Assembly: GCA_014281115.1 (NCBI GenBank)
Contig: JACONQ010000013.1
Coordinates: forward strand, 1,478,501-1,542,500
Length of the DNA: 64,000 nucleotides
DNA from: Laburnicola sp. R22_1
Taxonomy: Eukaryota; Ascomycota; Dothideomycetes; Pleosporales; Didymosphaeriaceae
Direction of reading: 5' to 3'
The notes beneath the pieces are model-generated. The model saw nothing but the letters and a program-made list of their open reading frames with translations, searched no databases and was not told the DNA's origin. Each line of letters begins with the position of its first letter. Position 1 is the first letter of the stretch. The position numbers were made by a program, and so were the translations under genes. This document shows, piece by piece, positions 44,788-53,848 of this stretch.

Positions 44788-46061
44788 CGCAATATATTAT
44801 TTAACACCTATATATCTCTCTACTAAAAAAGATCGCGATAATAGCTATTGTGTGAGGCTCTACAGCCTCAAGTTGTGGGGCTGATTTGGTGTTCAAGGTG
44901 GCTCATCACGCCGTCGGGCTCATTACGCCGTCCACCTCGGTAAAGTTCGCCGGTGTCCTCCAGTCTGACATAATTGTTCGATTCAGGAAAGCCGCCTGCG
45001 ACATCGCAGATCTCTGGCATCGTTTTCGCCGAAGGCCAGAGCATGTTGGCCCATTATTGCGCAGTTGCTCGCTCTGAACCTGGTCGTCCCAGTGTTTAAG
45101 CCAATTTTCGTGGTCGACCTCTACATCTTCTTTCCAACCACCAAGGTCATCAGGCCAGTACTCGAGAAATTCGTCACTCTGAATAAAGTTTTCGTCGAAG
45201 AAATCTGTTGTCCATTCGTACGGGTGGTCGTCTTCCCTTGTGGTAAGATGTTGAGATCGCTTTATTCCGGCTGCATTTTGACCTACACCAAGCATCATTG
45301 AAACAACAGTTGCACACTTCGAAGACCTCGCTTTCCTGCGGTCCCCTTCTTCTTCCGCGTCTTTCTGCACGCCCTCGAGGAAGTCTTTCAAGGATTTTAA
45401 TTTCTTTTCTTTTTCTTGTTTGCCCTTGTCATACGTTGTTTTTTTTGCAGATCGCGTGGTTTCGAATTTCGCTTTCTTGTCTCGCCCAAATTTCCTCGTC
45501 TTCCGACACTCATATTCGACAGCCTTACGGGTGCCATTGTCCCACACGGTAGCAAATTGGTACTCGTTTTTCTTGCATTTCGGCCTCTCGTTCACGGGTT
45601 GGTCTTTCCCGCAGTCAATCTCGTCCTTGAGTTCGTTGTCGAGACTCAGGTACGTGTCCTTCTTCTCTACACAAGTCTTGGTCGTCCCAGATACAAATTG
45701 GGTTCTCAGTGTTCTGATCTTGCCCGCCTTCAGCCGGGTTGATGATTTTGCCGGGAGGACATTTGCCTTTTCGCTTTTCAGACTCGGGATCCGGCTCACA
45801 GCCGTTGTTGGCGGCGTTGGCTTTTCCCTCGGGGCATGGTTCACATAGGCATGTTCCTGGTTCGCGATAATAGTCTTTGTCGGGGCATTTCTTCGCGCAA
45901 AGGTTCTGGCAGGCACTAGGCGTCGGAGTGGCGGCACGCTCTAACAAAGTTGGAGGTGACGGTATGGCTACTACAGATAGGGATGGAGATGAGATATTTG
46001 ATAGAGCAGCACAGATGAGGTGGACGAAACAAAAAAACAAAGGTATGGTGACAGAGCGCAT

Positions 46062-46407
46062 CTTCGAAGATACTAAAAGATTAAAGGGGAGCGTGTAGAT
46101 TGGGATGGGAAGTTAAACGGGTCTGCCAGCTTGCGGGTTTATATATGTCGATTCAAGCTCTATCAAAGAATATAACACTTGAACGTCACTATTTTTGGCT
46201 CAGAGGGTTTGCTTATGCAAATAATGATAGAAGGAACAGCTCACGCCATATTCCTTTGCCGTGGTAACCGTAGAGTGAGAATCTAATAAAAGATGGTACG
46301 AAACACAGTTACATAGTAGCGCTGATCATTGTCTTGCTGTCCGTTACATTGGAAGGAGAAAAAACAAGAACAACCCTGCATCTTTTGTCACGTGTCACGA
46401 TAGTCTC
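46062..46407. other. Upstream region of the broken secreted-protein gene
   Basis: About 350 bp upstream of ATG 46061, with a T/A-rich TTTATATATG near 46138 that could be its TATA element on the minus strand. No gene is visible. Confidence 0.45.
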
Positions 46408-46640
46408 AGTACGCTGCGATGGTTTTGCGATAAGACATCATTATTAGGCACGCCATAATGACGATGTGGAAGGACATACTTAGTACACCGCAATGCTCCA
46501 AGGGTGCGTAATGAGATATTCTCAGTACGCCGCAATAGTCGTGTATTGAGACATCCTCAACAAGTACGCCGTCATAGCGGTGTAGAAACACATCCTGTGT
46601 ACGCCGCGATGACTGCATGATCACGATATTCTTAGAAGCA
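46408..46640. repeat. Degenerate tandem repeat, six units of about 38 bp
   Basis: Units begin with AGTACGCCGCAATG-like sequence at about 46408, 46446, 46482, 46524, 46563 and 46598 and often contain GACATCCT or GACATACT. Spacing varies from 35 to 42 bp and the units have diverged, so the array is old. It ends about 165 bp upstream of the small secreted protein gene at 46805, so it lies in that gene's promoter region. Confidence 0.75.
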
Positions 46641-46804
46641 CATATGAGGCATATAGTCCAAGGGCCAGAAAGTCTAGAATCGACTGCGCTTTTGCAGAAT
46701 ACATCTATCAATCTTTGCCTATCACAAAATTCACCAACCCTACCTCCTATCTTCCAACAACCTCTGTTAATTCTCTCTCCACCAGAACTCTCCTGATCAC
46801 CAGT

Positions 46805-47170
46805 ATGCAGCCAAAACTTCTCATCCACCACATGGTTTTCATCTCTTTACCGCTCACCTCTGCGCTGCATCTAAGTCTTTGGCGTGGTAAACACTGCACA
46901 TCAGAGGAAGTTGGAAGCAACAACTACACAATCACATCCGGTTGCAACACCGATGCAGCAGGATCGGCGCAAGGAGTCATTGTGGAGCCTCCCACTGGAG
47001 ATGAGGACAGCTATTATGCCGTATTTTATCGAGACTCGACATGCGATCGTGCGCTAGAAAACATCATCACATTCACGGACGGAGAAGAAGACAGTTGCAT
47101 TGAAGCGAGTTTCGGGAGTTTTGAGATATGGTCTGTTTGTGAGGAAAACAACCCTAACTGTTTGGAGTAG
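46805..47170 (+). CDS. Small secreted cysteine-rich protein (effector-like)
   Basis: Start ATG 46805 gives 121 residues in one exon. A signal peptide is evident in the first 20-25 residues (MQPKLLIHHMVFISLPLTSA). The mature part has six cysteines (GKHC, SGC, STC, DSC, SVC, PNC), enough for three disulfides, is acidic (GDEDSYY, DGEEDSC) and ends NNPNCLE. Size, secretion and even cysteine count are the usual criteria for fungal effector candidates, but no family is recognised and a role is inference only. An upstream in-frame extension to 46715 starts without an ATG at a natural position and lacks signal character. Confidence 0.7.
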   Translation: MQPKLLIHHMVFISLPLTSALHLSLWRGKHCTSEEVGSNNYTITSGCNTDAAGSAQGVIVEPPTGDEDSYYAVFYRDSTCDRALENIITFTDGEEDSCIEASFGSFEIWSVCEENNPNCLE

Positions 47171-47983
47171 TGGGTTGTGGGATGCTTGCACGAGAGGTGA
47201 TTGTGCGGTGCATGTTCGCCTTTTTCCAGTCGTCGATATATACCATTCATTACAGAATCAGATAACTTCGCGCACTTTTGGTACACTTTAGAACGCCGTG
47301 AGGGAACGCACTATATAATTGATTGCAGTTTCTCACCTATGATTCGGTTGGCTCCTAAATTCACATAAGCTATGTCCTGCATGCAATTTCTACCTTGCGT
47401 TGTGGCCTGCATATACTCGCGAAACCTCGAATCTATTAACATATGTGTTCATCAGAAGTGGCACTGAAACCGTCAAGTTGTTTTGGCACCGTGCCTCAAG
47501 GCTGTCAAGTATTCACGTGTACGTACTGCCTGTCGATGGCTGTGCAGTCTCAGATCATTTGTTTGAGGTATTATTGGAACTACGAGAACAGATATGAGTT
47601 CGTAAAATAACCTTCGACAATATTCGCCAGCGAAAGCTTATTCTCTGCCACCATGTGACTCGGTTGAGGTGCCTAGCTTCACATTAAAGTGGCGAAGCTA
47701 AGCTTACTCTGTGGCACGTACCTGTCTGCCCAGGTATTCGATGCGCAAAGTTATTGACAAGAGGTGTTCTTTATCGCCCTCATACCCATGTAATTACCAT
47801 ATATAGCTTGATTCATGAAGTGACAAGGACAGATGTTGCGGTACGCCTGACATTGACGGATGCCGCCAATATGTGTAGGATGTCTTAAGGGATTGAGTGT
47901 TGGCTATAAACGCATCCGCGGAGCCCAAAAAGCCTGATCTTGATATTCATCTCACTCACTGAATTATATATTATCCATTCGCA
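47171..47983. other. Intergenic between two secreted-protein genes
   Basis: About 810 bp between plus-strand genes; TTGGCTATAAACGC near 47900 is a plausible TATA element about 80 bp before the next start. No gene is visible. Confidence 0.5.
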
Positions 47984-48773
47984 ATGATGTACTTTCGCTT
48001 CTTGCTTATGAGTGTGCTAGCATACTTCATTTGCCTATCCGTGGACGCCAAGCCAGACTGTCAATCCCTGATAGTTGGTCGACTCGCACCTCCAGACGTT
48101 GAAAGGAAAGATTTTCAGAGCGGCGTGCTGAAAGCCATCTTGAAAGACCAATTGGATGTCGACGAACCTGAAGATGAAGTGGCATATATTTTCGTCACCT
48201 ACAGGCCCGGTGCGCGGTTCGAAGACATAATCAATGGGGGAAAGCAGTAAGTCTCGAATTAGTCTTACAATTCTTTAGTTAATTATTGAACAGCGTGGTA
48301 CTAATTGTGGCACAATGGTCCTACAATAATCTGGCTCTTTTTCGCGCTGAACAATTCCACTTGGGCACAGCATATGACCCAGAAACAAAGTGTGATGGTG
48401 AACGAGCGTTTATGCTTCAACCTCAGACATGGTACTACCACACATCCAAGACGGCCGTTGAGCACAACAATCGATTTCGGGCCCTAGGGAAGGTCAAGGG
48501 GAACAAAGGGTTTCAGGAGACGAAAGACATGTTAATAGAAAAGGGTACGTTGACCTATTCTACATTGAGTGAACACCTAGTTAACGTGTACAAGGTAACG
48601 CATATTTTAAGAAACACCCGGACTATCATTATATTTTCAACAACTGCGGAGATTTCGTGCAGGCGATGGTTGACTGGACAGAACCGGAATTTGGAAAGCT
48701 CGAAGTCCCTCTAGCACCCCCAATGCGAAGATGCTCACACTACTACTGGCCGACAATACTGGCATACGGTTGA
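47984..48773 (+). CDS. Secreted protein with C-terminal NNCGDF motif (NlpC/P60-LRAT-like?)
   Basis: Exons inferred: 47984-48246, 48294-48544 and 48595-48773, with introns of 47 and 50 bp; frame is kept, giving 230 residues. The signal peptide is MMYFRFLLMSVLAYFICLSVDA (two adjacent ATGs; the second at 47987 is also possible). The middle has a histidine in EQFHLGTAYDPETKCDGE and WYYHTSKT. After the second intron the chain reads YFKKHPDYHYIFNNCGDFVQ, then WTEPEFGKLEVP and a tail ending WPTILAYG. An NC followed by (x)xF after a hydrophobic strand, with an upstream histidine, is reminiscent of the permuted NlpC/P60 enzymes (LRAT and PPPDE groups), whose catalytic cysteine sits in NCxxF. Enzymatic activity is conjecture. 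The CDS ends inside the convergent gene. Confidence 0.7.
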
Positions 48774-49824
48774 TCGAATGTGTGTTCAACGAAGTTGCAC
48801 AAGAATTCCATGACTGGTAGCTTAGGAAGTGTTAGGGATTTTCTGCACATGTTGTTGTTATGGAAACGTACATATGTTCCTTGCATTAGGGAACGAAATA
48901 TTTGCCAGGTAATGAGATCGTCCTGATTTTCCGGGTTTTGAAGAGCTTGCGCCAGAGTTTCGAGATTGTGATGGCTGGCTTCGTCGAGAGCGTCCTCCGG
49001 GTTCGAGGCTATAAGTAGATTTACGAGCTCACAGAGCTCTTCACGATTTATCGCCCCCTCTGTCGATAGAGACCACGAGCTTGGGAGAGAGCGTGCAGCA
49101 GAGAACAATTGATGGCGAGTGTGACTCCATTTGGCCTGTGTTACCAACCTCTTTCTGCACATTATAGCTATCATTACGTCCAGTAAATCTCTATCATCAT
49201 CCTCATCACGCCCTTGAGAGTTGGGCTTCCGCGAATCGACGATCATGCTTCGGAAGAGGACCCGAGTATCATCGAGACGCTGTCGTGGTCTGCTGACGTA
49301 TTCTCCGGTAAAATCGTGGTAGTGTCGCCGTATATTTATCTGGCCATGTCGAGAGAGTAACGCTGTACCGCGCAAGAACACGTCACAAGCCATCTTTGCC
49401 TGAGATTCCACGGGAAACGGAAACGTGCCGTAATGCATGATTATTCTGAAGAGTAACGGACCAGCTGCTCGGATGAGGCTTTCCTTGCCCCGATGTCGCG
49501 ACAAGAGAAACTCAACCAATGTCTCTGATGTCCAATCTTGTGAGTTTAGCAACGTTTCTGCTGAGATCTGCGAGGGTACGTACAATGCGTGTTGGTTTCG
49601 GGATCGTTAGCCGCGTTCTTAGAGAACACAGTGCATCGATATTCGAATACGTGATGCATTTCGTTGTAAAGTAACTCCAGAAGCTCGTTTTCAACATGTG
49701 CTTACGGAGTGAGTCTATGAGCGCTCAAGAGAAACAACGACCGTGAACGTTGGTACGTACCAGAGGTCGGAAACACTTCTGATGGGACAATCTTCTCTCC
49801 AGGTGAACTGAAAAGGGCACCCAT
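48743..49824 (-). CDS. Shortened RTC5-like protein
   Basis: The main exon ending at 48743 encodes about 270 residues from TLLNSQDWTSETLVEFLLSR onward. Upstream coding pieces are inferred: 49824-49761 (MGALFSSPGEKIVPSEVFP, a possible N-myristoylation start) and, after a 60-bp intron (49701-49760), AHVENELLELLYNEMHHVFE. A second intron between about 49634 and 49560 is needed to join frames; a GTGTTC donor with a CTAAC branch and a CGCAG acceptor works, but is uncertain. The order (MG start, ELLELLY, W.ETL..FL, FRIIMHYGTFPFP, VLFRSMIV) follows the N-terminal half of fungal Rtc5, which binds the vacuolar ATPase. The C-terminal TLDc domain is absent, so this is a truncated paralogue or relic. Confidence 0.6.
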
Positions 49825-50576
49825 GATATTTGACGTGGCGATATTTTTTTGTGCTCTTGTGATGGTTTTGAAGATGGAGGATATGTGCCAAAGAGGGTGG
49901 GTGTTCATGACGTGCGGCACAGCAACGCTGCAGCCTGGCTTACCTCAGTTATCACCAAAACCCTTTGCATAGCCTAGTTGTAATAAGCGACACAATATCT
50001 GCCTAGCTAGCTCTCATATGGCTGTGCTGATTTCGTCCCAACGTTCATTAACGTAGCGCGCAGAGGTCGAACGCGCGAGATTCTTGCTTGGCTTAGCATC
50101 TGCATTTGATTTGGTGCGACCATAGCCGTTGCGAAGTAGCCAATGCAATAAGCGCGTAATCCGAGAGACAGATAAACAATGGGCACATGTGTACTGTGGA
50201 GATGCCGAGCGGACTGCAGTATTCCATGCTGTGTAAGTCAGAGCTGTGCCCATGTGATGTGATGTAGTAGGGTCGATAACGGCGGGTAAGAACGTATACC
50301 CAGGATTATTCCTCGTGGTCGTGGGAGGAATTAGAGGATAAGGTGACGGAGGGGTGCTTTCCCGCATGAAAGGTAGGGTGAATGTGACTAGTGCAGCTTG
50401 TGGCTAGTGAGCGCCACAAGCTGCCAGTTCCGAGCCGTCGTTGTGGACACGATGTGCCAAGTCGAAACATTGACAACACTGGAACCTACATTCGCTTCAA
50501 CTCTTCTTGTCCCGATGCTCCTGCGCTTGAATAGAAATCCCTCTCTCGCCTGCCGATAGTTGCGCGCCCATCAACC
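49825..50576. other. Divergent intergenic region
   Basis: About 750 bp between the RTC5-like gene (minus) and RUD3 (plus). A minus-strand ATG frame of 117 codons (50367-50014, starting MRESTPPSPYPL) exists but has no recognisable content and I do not treat it as a gene. Confidence 0.4.
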
Positions 50577-52615
50577 ATGGCCGCGCCTGCGACATCAGAC
50601 CCGCTCAAAGAAAGTGGTACGTTGAATAAAGCTGGACATTTGTTACACGAACATAGATTGCAGGAACATTGGTCAGGATAGCATGGAATCGGGCTGACAG
50701 AATCTCCAGGCGCCGCGTCAAAGTCTAAAAAGAAGAAGAACAAGAAGAAGGGCGGAGGTGGTGCGAATCAAGCTGAGGAAGCTGTGATCCCGAACGGGAC
50801 CCACGACAAACAGGATGAACAGGAAGATGAACCCGACGAACAGGAGCAAACCGTATGGCTTACTGGGGCTTCTACTATCCCAAAGTGCTAGTCCAATGGA
50901 TAGGACTAACGTCTTGCAGAAGCCCGCTGTCCGATCGAACGAACCCGACGATGATGAACAACCGCGCTCTCCTACCATAGCGCAAGCGAATGGCATGCCA
51001 TCTCACTCGATATCCTCCGCCGTAGCCCTCGGCCTCTCAAGATCGCGGTCACAGCAGGGCCTCTCGCACTCCCCTCCCCCGCCATCCGATACCAGCGCCC
51101 GCCTGGATGCAATAGCGAAGGAACGGGATGCGCTACGGCAGGAGGTTACAGAGCTGAGGAAGAGCTTGGAGAGCATAACGGAGAAGCACGAGGACGAGAT
51201 CAGTACCCTGCAGGGCGAGTTGGACGAGGCGAATGAGGGCAAGGAACATTTCGAGACACAATACAAGAATCTGTTAGGGCGGGTGAACACTATCAAGACC
51301 TCGCTGGGCGACCGCTTGAAGGCCGATGCGGTACGTGCTTCATCTTACGCTTTCCACTCAGTTGGAGCGAAAGCTGTTGCTTTGCAAGGTGCTGACCGAT
51401 GTTAGGCCAGAATCGAAGAGTACCAGACTCATATCTCCGACCTTGAAGAACAGAACCGGGAACTCAACGAGAACAGCAGCTCGCTAACGGAACAGCTCGA
51501 CAAGCTGCGGAAGGACAACGAGGCACAGGCAGCCGAGGCCGCGACTCTCCGCAGCCGCTCAAACCTTTCGCAGCAGAACTGGATCAAAGAGCGTGATGAG
51601 CTGCTATCCAGAGAAGCATTTGCAAGAGAAGAGTTCGAGAACGCAAAGCAAGCCATGCAGGATTGGGAAGTCCTGGCCATGAACGAGCGCTCGATAAGAG
51701 AGAACCTATCCGAGAAAGAGGGGGAGTTGAAGGAGCAGATAGAGTCGTTGCGCGAGGCTTACGAGAAGGCGGCGAGGGATCGGGATACTAACAATGAGGC
51801 TGTTGAAGGTCTGCAAAAGGCCCTGCAGGAGGTACAGAACTGTAAGTCAGCGCAAGCCCACCCAGTTTGTAGGGCTAACAGAGGATTATAGTACGCAAGA
51901 CTGAGCTGCGGAAACACGTGGAGAATTATGAATCTCAGATTGATGACCTCCGTAAACAAGTGCAAGCTGCACAAGAAGCTGCTACGGCATCCAAGACGAA
52001 GCTAGAAGCTTCCCAGAAAGAGTTGGAAAGAGCCTTGCCATTTGAAAAAGAAGTCAAAGAGAAGAACTTACTCATTGGTAAGCTGAGGCATGAGGCGGTG
52101 ACGCTCAATGAACACCTCACGAAAGCTCTTCGGATATTGAAGAAAGGGCGGCCAGAGGACAACGTGGATCGGCAGATTGTGACTAACTACTTCCTTCACT
52201 TCCTTGCCATCGACCGTTCGGACCCGAAGAAGTTCGAAGCGCTCCAGCTTATTTCTGCGTTATTGGGTTGGACGGATGGTGAGTCCTGCGCCAAACCCCT
52301 TTATGACGTTGCTAACATTCTGCAGAACAAAAGGAACAGGCTGGTCTCGCCCGACCAGGCACCTCCAACAACAGCCTTCGCATCCCCATGTCGCCCTTCC
52401 GACGGACGCCATCCACACCCTCACTCAACAGTGGGATCAACGATCCGATGCTCATGGCCAGCAGTTCCAGCAACAAGGAATCCTTAGCGGAGCTCTGGTC
52501 GGACTTCCTTGAGCGCGAAGCCGGGGATTCTGGTAGGGGCAGCGAAGCGACCTCTCCACCGCCGAGGAGTGAGGCTGGCAGTGGGTTGGGAATATCCGAA
52601 GGTGAAAAGAGATGA
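50577..52615 (+). CDS. RUD3: Golgi matrix golgin Rud3 (GRAB domain)
   Basis: Rud3 is a coiled-coil golgin recruited to the cis-Golgi by Arf1 through its C-terminal GRAB domain. Six exons inferred: 50577-50616, 50701-50852, 50920-51330, 51406-51841, 51892-52278 and 52326-52615, all GT...AG and in frame, giving 571 residues. Exon 2 opens with a lysine cluster (KSKKKKNKKKGGGG). Residues about 110-400 are heptad-rich coiled coil (DALRQEVTELRKSLESITEK; LEEQNRELNENSSSL). The GRAB-type block follows: LRHEAVTLNEHLTKALRILK, then NVDRQIVTNYFLHFLAIDRS and ALQLISALLGWTDEQK. The tail is serine-rich with a PMSPFRRTPSTPSL segment, a likely phosphorylated region. The start MAAPATSDPLKES is the only ATG that fits exon 1. 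Confidence 0.88.
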
Positions 52616-52689
52616 CGAGCGTGGTTCGATTCTGGGAACGATAATTACTTCTTGTATTTACATAGGATACCTCTTGGGTGCATGTGTTT

Positions 52690-52730
<41 letters not shown>

Positions 52731-52965
52731 AAGCTCATGGCATTATTGGCCCTCTTCTCGCGGCATTGCAGGGTGGTTTTCGGCGTTCCACGAGTTTCGG
52801 TGCGATACGGATAACAGCATTCTAGATTGCCTAAATGGCTATGATACACTCGGTTGTCTTACGCTCTTCGATATGGTTACAGACAGCCCATCAGATGACT
52901 CGTCCACTCGCACCAGGTGTCCCAAGATTGTACAGTTGTTCTCACTCGTTTCTCGACTACCTCGA
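52616..52965. other. Convergent spacer with microsatellite
   Basis: About 350 bp separate the RUD3 and bL32 stop codons and presumably hold both 3' ends. The only notable content is the GT repeat listed separately. Confidence 0.5.
52691..52728 (+). repeat. (GT)n microsatellite, about 19 units
   Basis: An uninterrupted GT dinucleotide run of about 38 bp lies 75 bp after the RUD3 stop codon, within its probable 3' untranslated region. Such tracts are length-polymorphic. Confidence 0.95.
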
Positions 52966-53534
52966 CTACCGCGACTTCCAGCCATCATGCCTCACAATGT
53001 GCTTTACTTCCCTCGGGTCTGGCAATGCCGTGCGTTCCCTCATTCTCTCTTCGCGTCCCTCGCGCTTCAGTTGCTTCTCCTGCTTTCTGGTAGGTGTCCG
53101 TACCGACCACCAGAGGTTGCCGAAAATGTTGGTTTTTATGGCTGCATCACGTGTTAGAGGGTCGCGCCTACTGCTATGTCAAGATGGAGGCACAAACCGT
53201 CCACACAGTAGGGACACAGGAAGTGCGCCCGCTTCACTCTCCCACACGCAGAGCACTTGTTCAGTGATGTGACGTCTTTCAGGCCCTTGCCGGCCAAGAA
53301 CCGTTGCCGCTTCTTGCGGTATGACGTCTTCTTCTTCGGCACAGCCTTCAGAATGCCCTCCCAAATGTCCCCTAGTGATGGTATCGATGGCAGCGAGAGT
53401 GACGGTACGGCGAGCGCGGCGAAGGGGGTGCGGAGGGTGCGGAATGGCTGCAGGTTCAGGATGGGCCGCGTGGGGCCATTGAGGGCTGGCAGCAGCGTCT
53501 GCCACAGCGGCGGCAGCGGGCGCGCGAGTGCCAT
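52966..53534 (-). CDS. MRPL32: Mitochondrial ribosomal protein bL32m
   Basis: Large-subunit mitoribosome protein of the L32p family. Exons 53534-53198 and 53141-52966 are inferred around a 56-bp intron (donor GTTTGT, acceptor GATGCAG), giving 170 residues. The N-terminus MALARPLPPLWQTLLPALNG is presequence-like. The core shows AVPKKKTSYRKKRQRFLAGK and the zinc-binding cysteines CSACGRVKRAHFLCPYCV. Without the splice the frame ends after 126 residues in an unrelated tail; with it, CPYCV continues as DAIKTNIFGNLWWSVRTPTR and a charged helix ending HDGWKSR, in keeping with the C-terminal extension of fungal bL32m. The mature N-terminus is probably made by the m-AAA protease, as known for the yeast protein. 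Confidence 0.88.
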
Positions 53535-53848
53535 GGCGATGGAGCAGATTGACCGATGAGGGCGCGTTGCTGCTGTCGTCGTCGGCGTCGACTCGGCGAC
53601 AAGCTGTTGAAAAAGCGTATTGAAAATGCACCCCGGTCCCGCGCGCCTTTGCGCTAGCTGTGTTGGGTGCTAGCGCGTTGTCGCTTCGTGGCTGCCCCTT
53701 TCCGCGCCAGCAACCGCGCCAGAAAGTCCACGACTGCCTCTGCTCCGTTGATACACACCGCTCGCCCTCCACTACAGCCTCTCCGCGTCCCAACTTTCCC
53801 CCAGGCTCTCCTCACACCACATCCCGCCTCGAGGCCTGCATTTGCGCA
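53535..53848. promoter_or_regulatory. Shared divergent promoter, bL32m / septin
   Basis: Only 314 bp separate the two start codons. The sequence next to the septin gene is rich in C and T (CTCTCCGCGTCCC, CCCCCAGGCTCTCC). No TATA box is seen. Both promoters must lie here. Confidence 0.5.

Larger units (their letters stand above)
43523..44940 (+). mobile_element. Pogo-family transposon remnant inserted at TA in a coding region
   Basis: A 1418-bp insertion bounded by TA (43521-43522 and 44941-44942). With the TA included, the outer 20 bp are exact inverses: TACCGAGGTGGACGGCGTAA at 43521 and its complement ending at 44942. Similarity continues inward for about 23 further bases, with two GGCGTxATGxGCC-like subrepeats in each end (right: GGCGTAATGAGCC and GGCGTGATGAGCC). 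The interior is rearranged: the left 45 percent is a palindrome and the right 40 percent is the plus-strand tail of a transposase. It is therefore a non-autonomous derivative. Confidence 0.88.
43198..46061 (-). pseudogene. Secreted cysteine-rich protein gene, transposon-split and frameshifted
   Basis: Starts at ATG 46061 with a signal peptide (MRSVTIPLFFCFVHLICAAL), then a cysteine-rich segment (CQNLCAKKCPDKDYY, CLCEPCPEGK, GKCPPGKIINPAEGG). Near 45680-45660 the sense moves to another frame without room for an intron, implying a 1-base indel. It continues with ELKDEIDCGKDQ, a lysine/glutamate-rich coiled segment and YEWTTDFFDENFIQSDEFLE up to ANFT at 44941. A pogo-family element fills 43523-44940. 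On its far side the same frame resumes at 43521 with EIANATQAGNVIIEERFLQF, two hydrophobic helices and SDGRWKTCLRDGVLP. Deleting the element with one TA rejoins codon ACC exactly. The layout resembles a family of predicted secreted proteins in Pleosporales; the function is unknown. Both lesions indicate it is not expressed intact. Confidence 0.82.
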
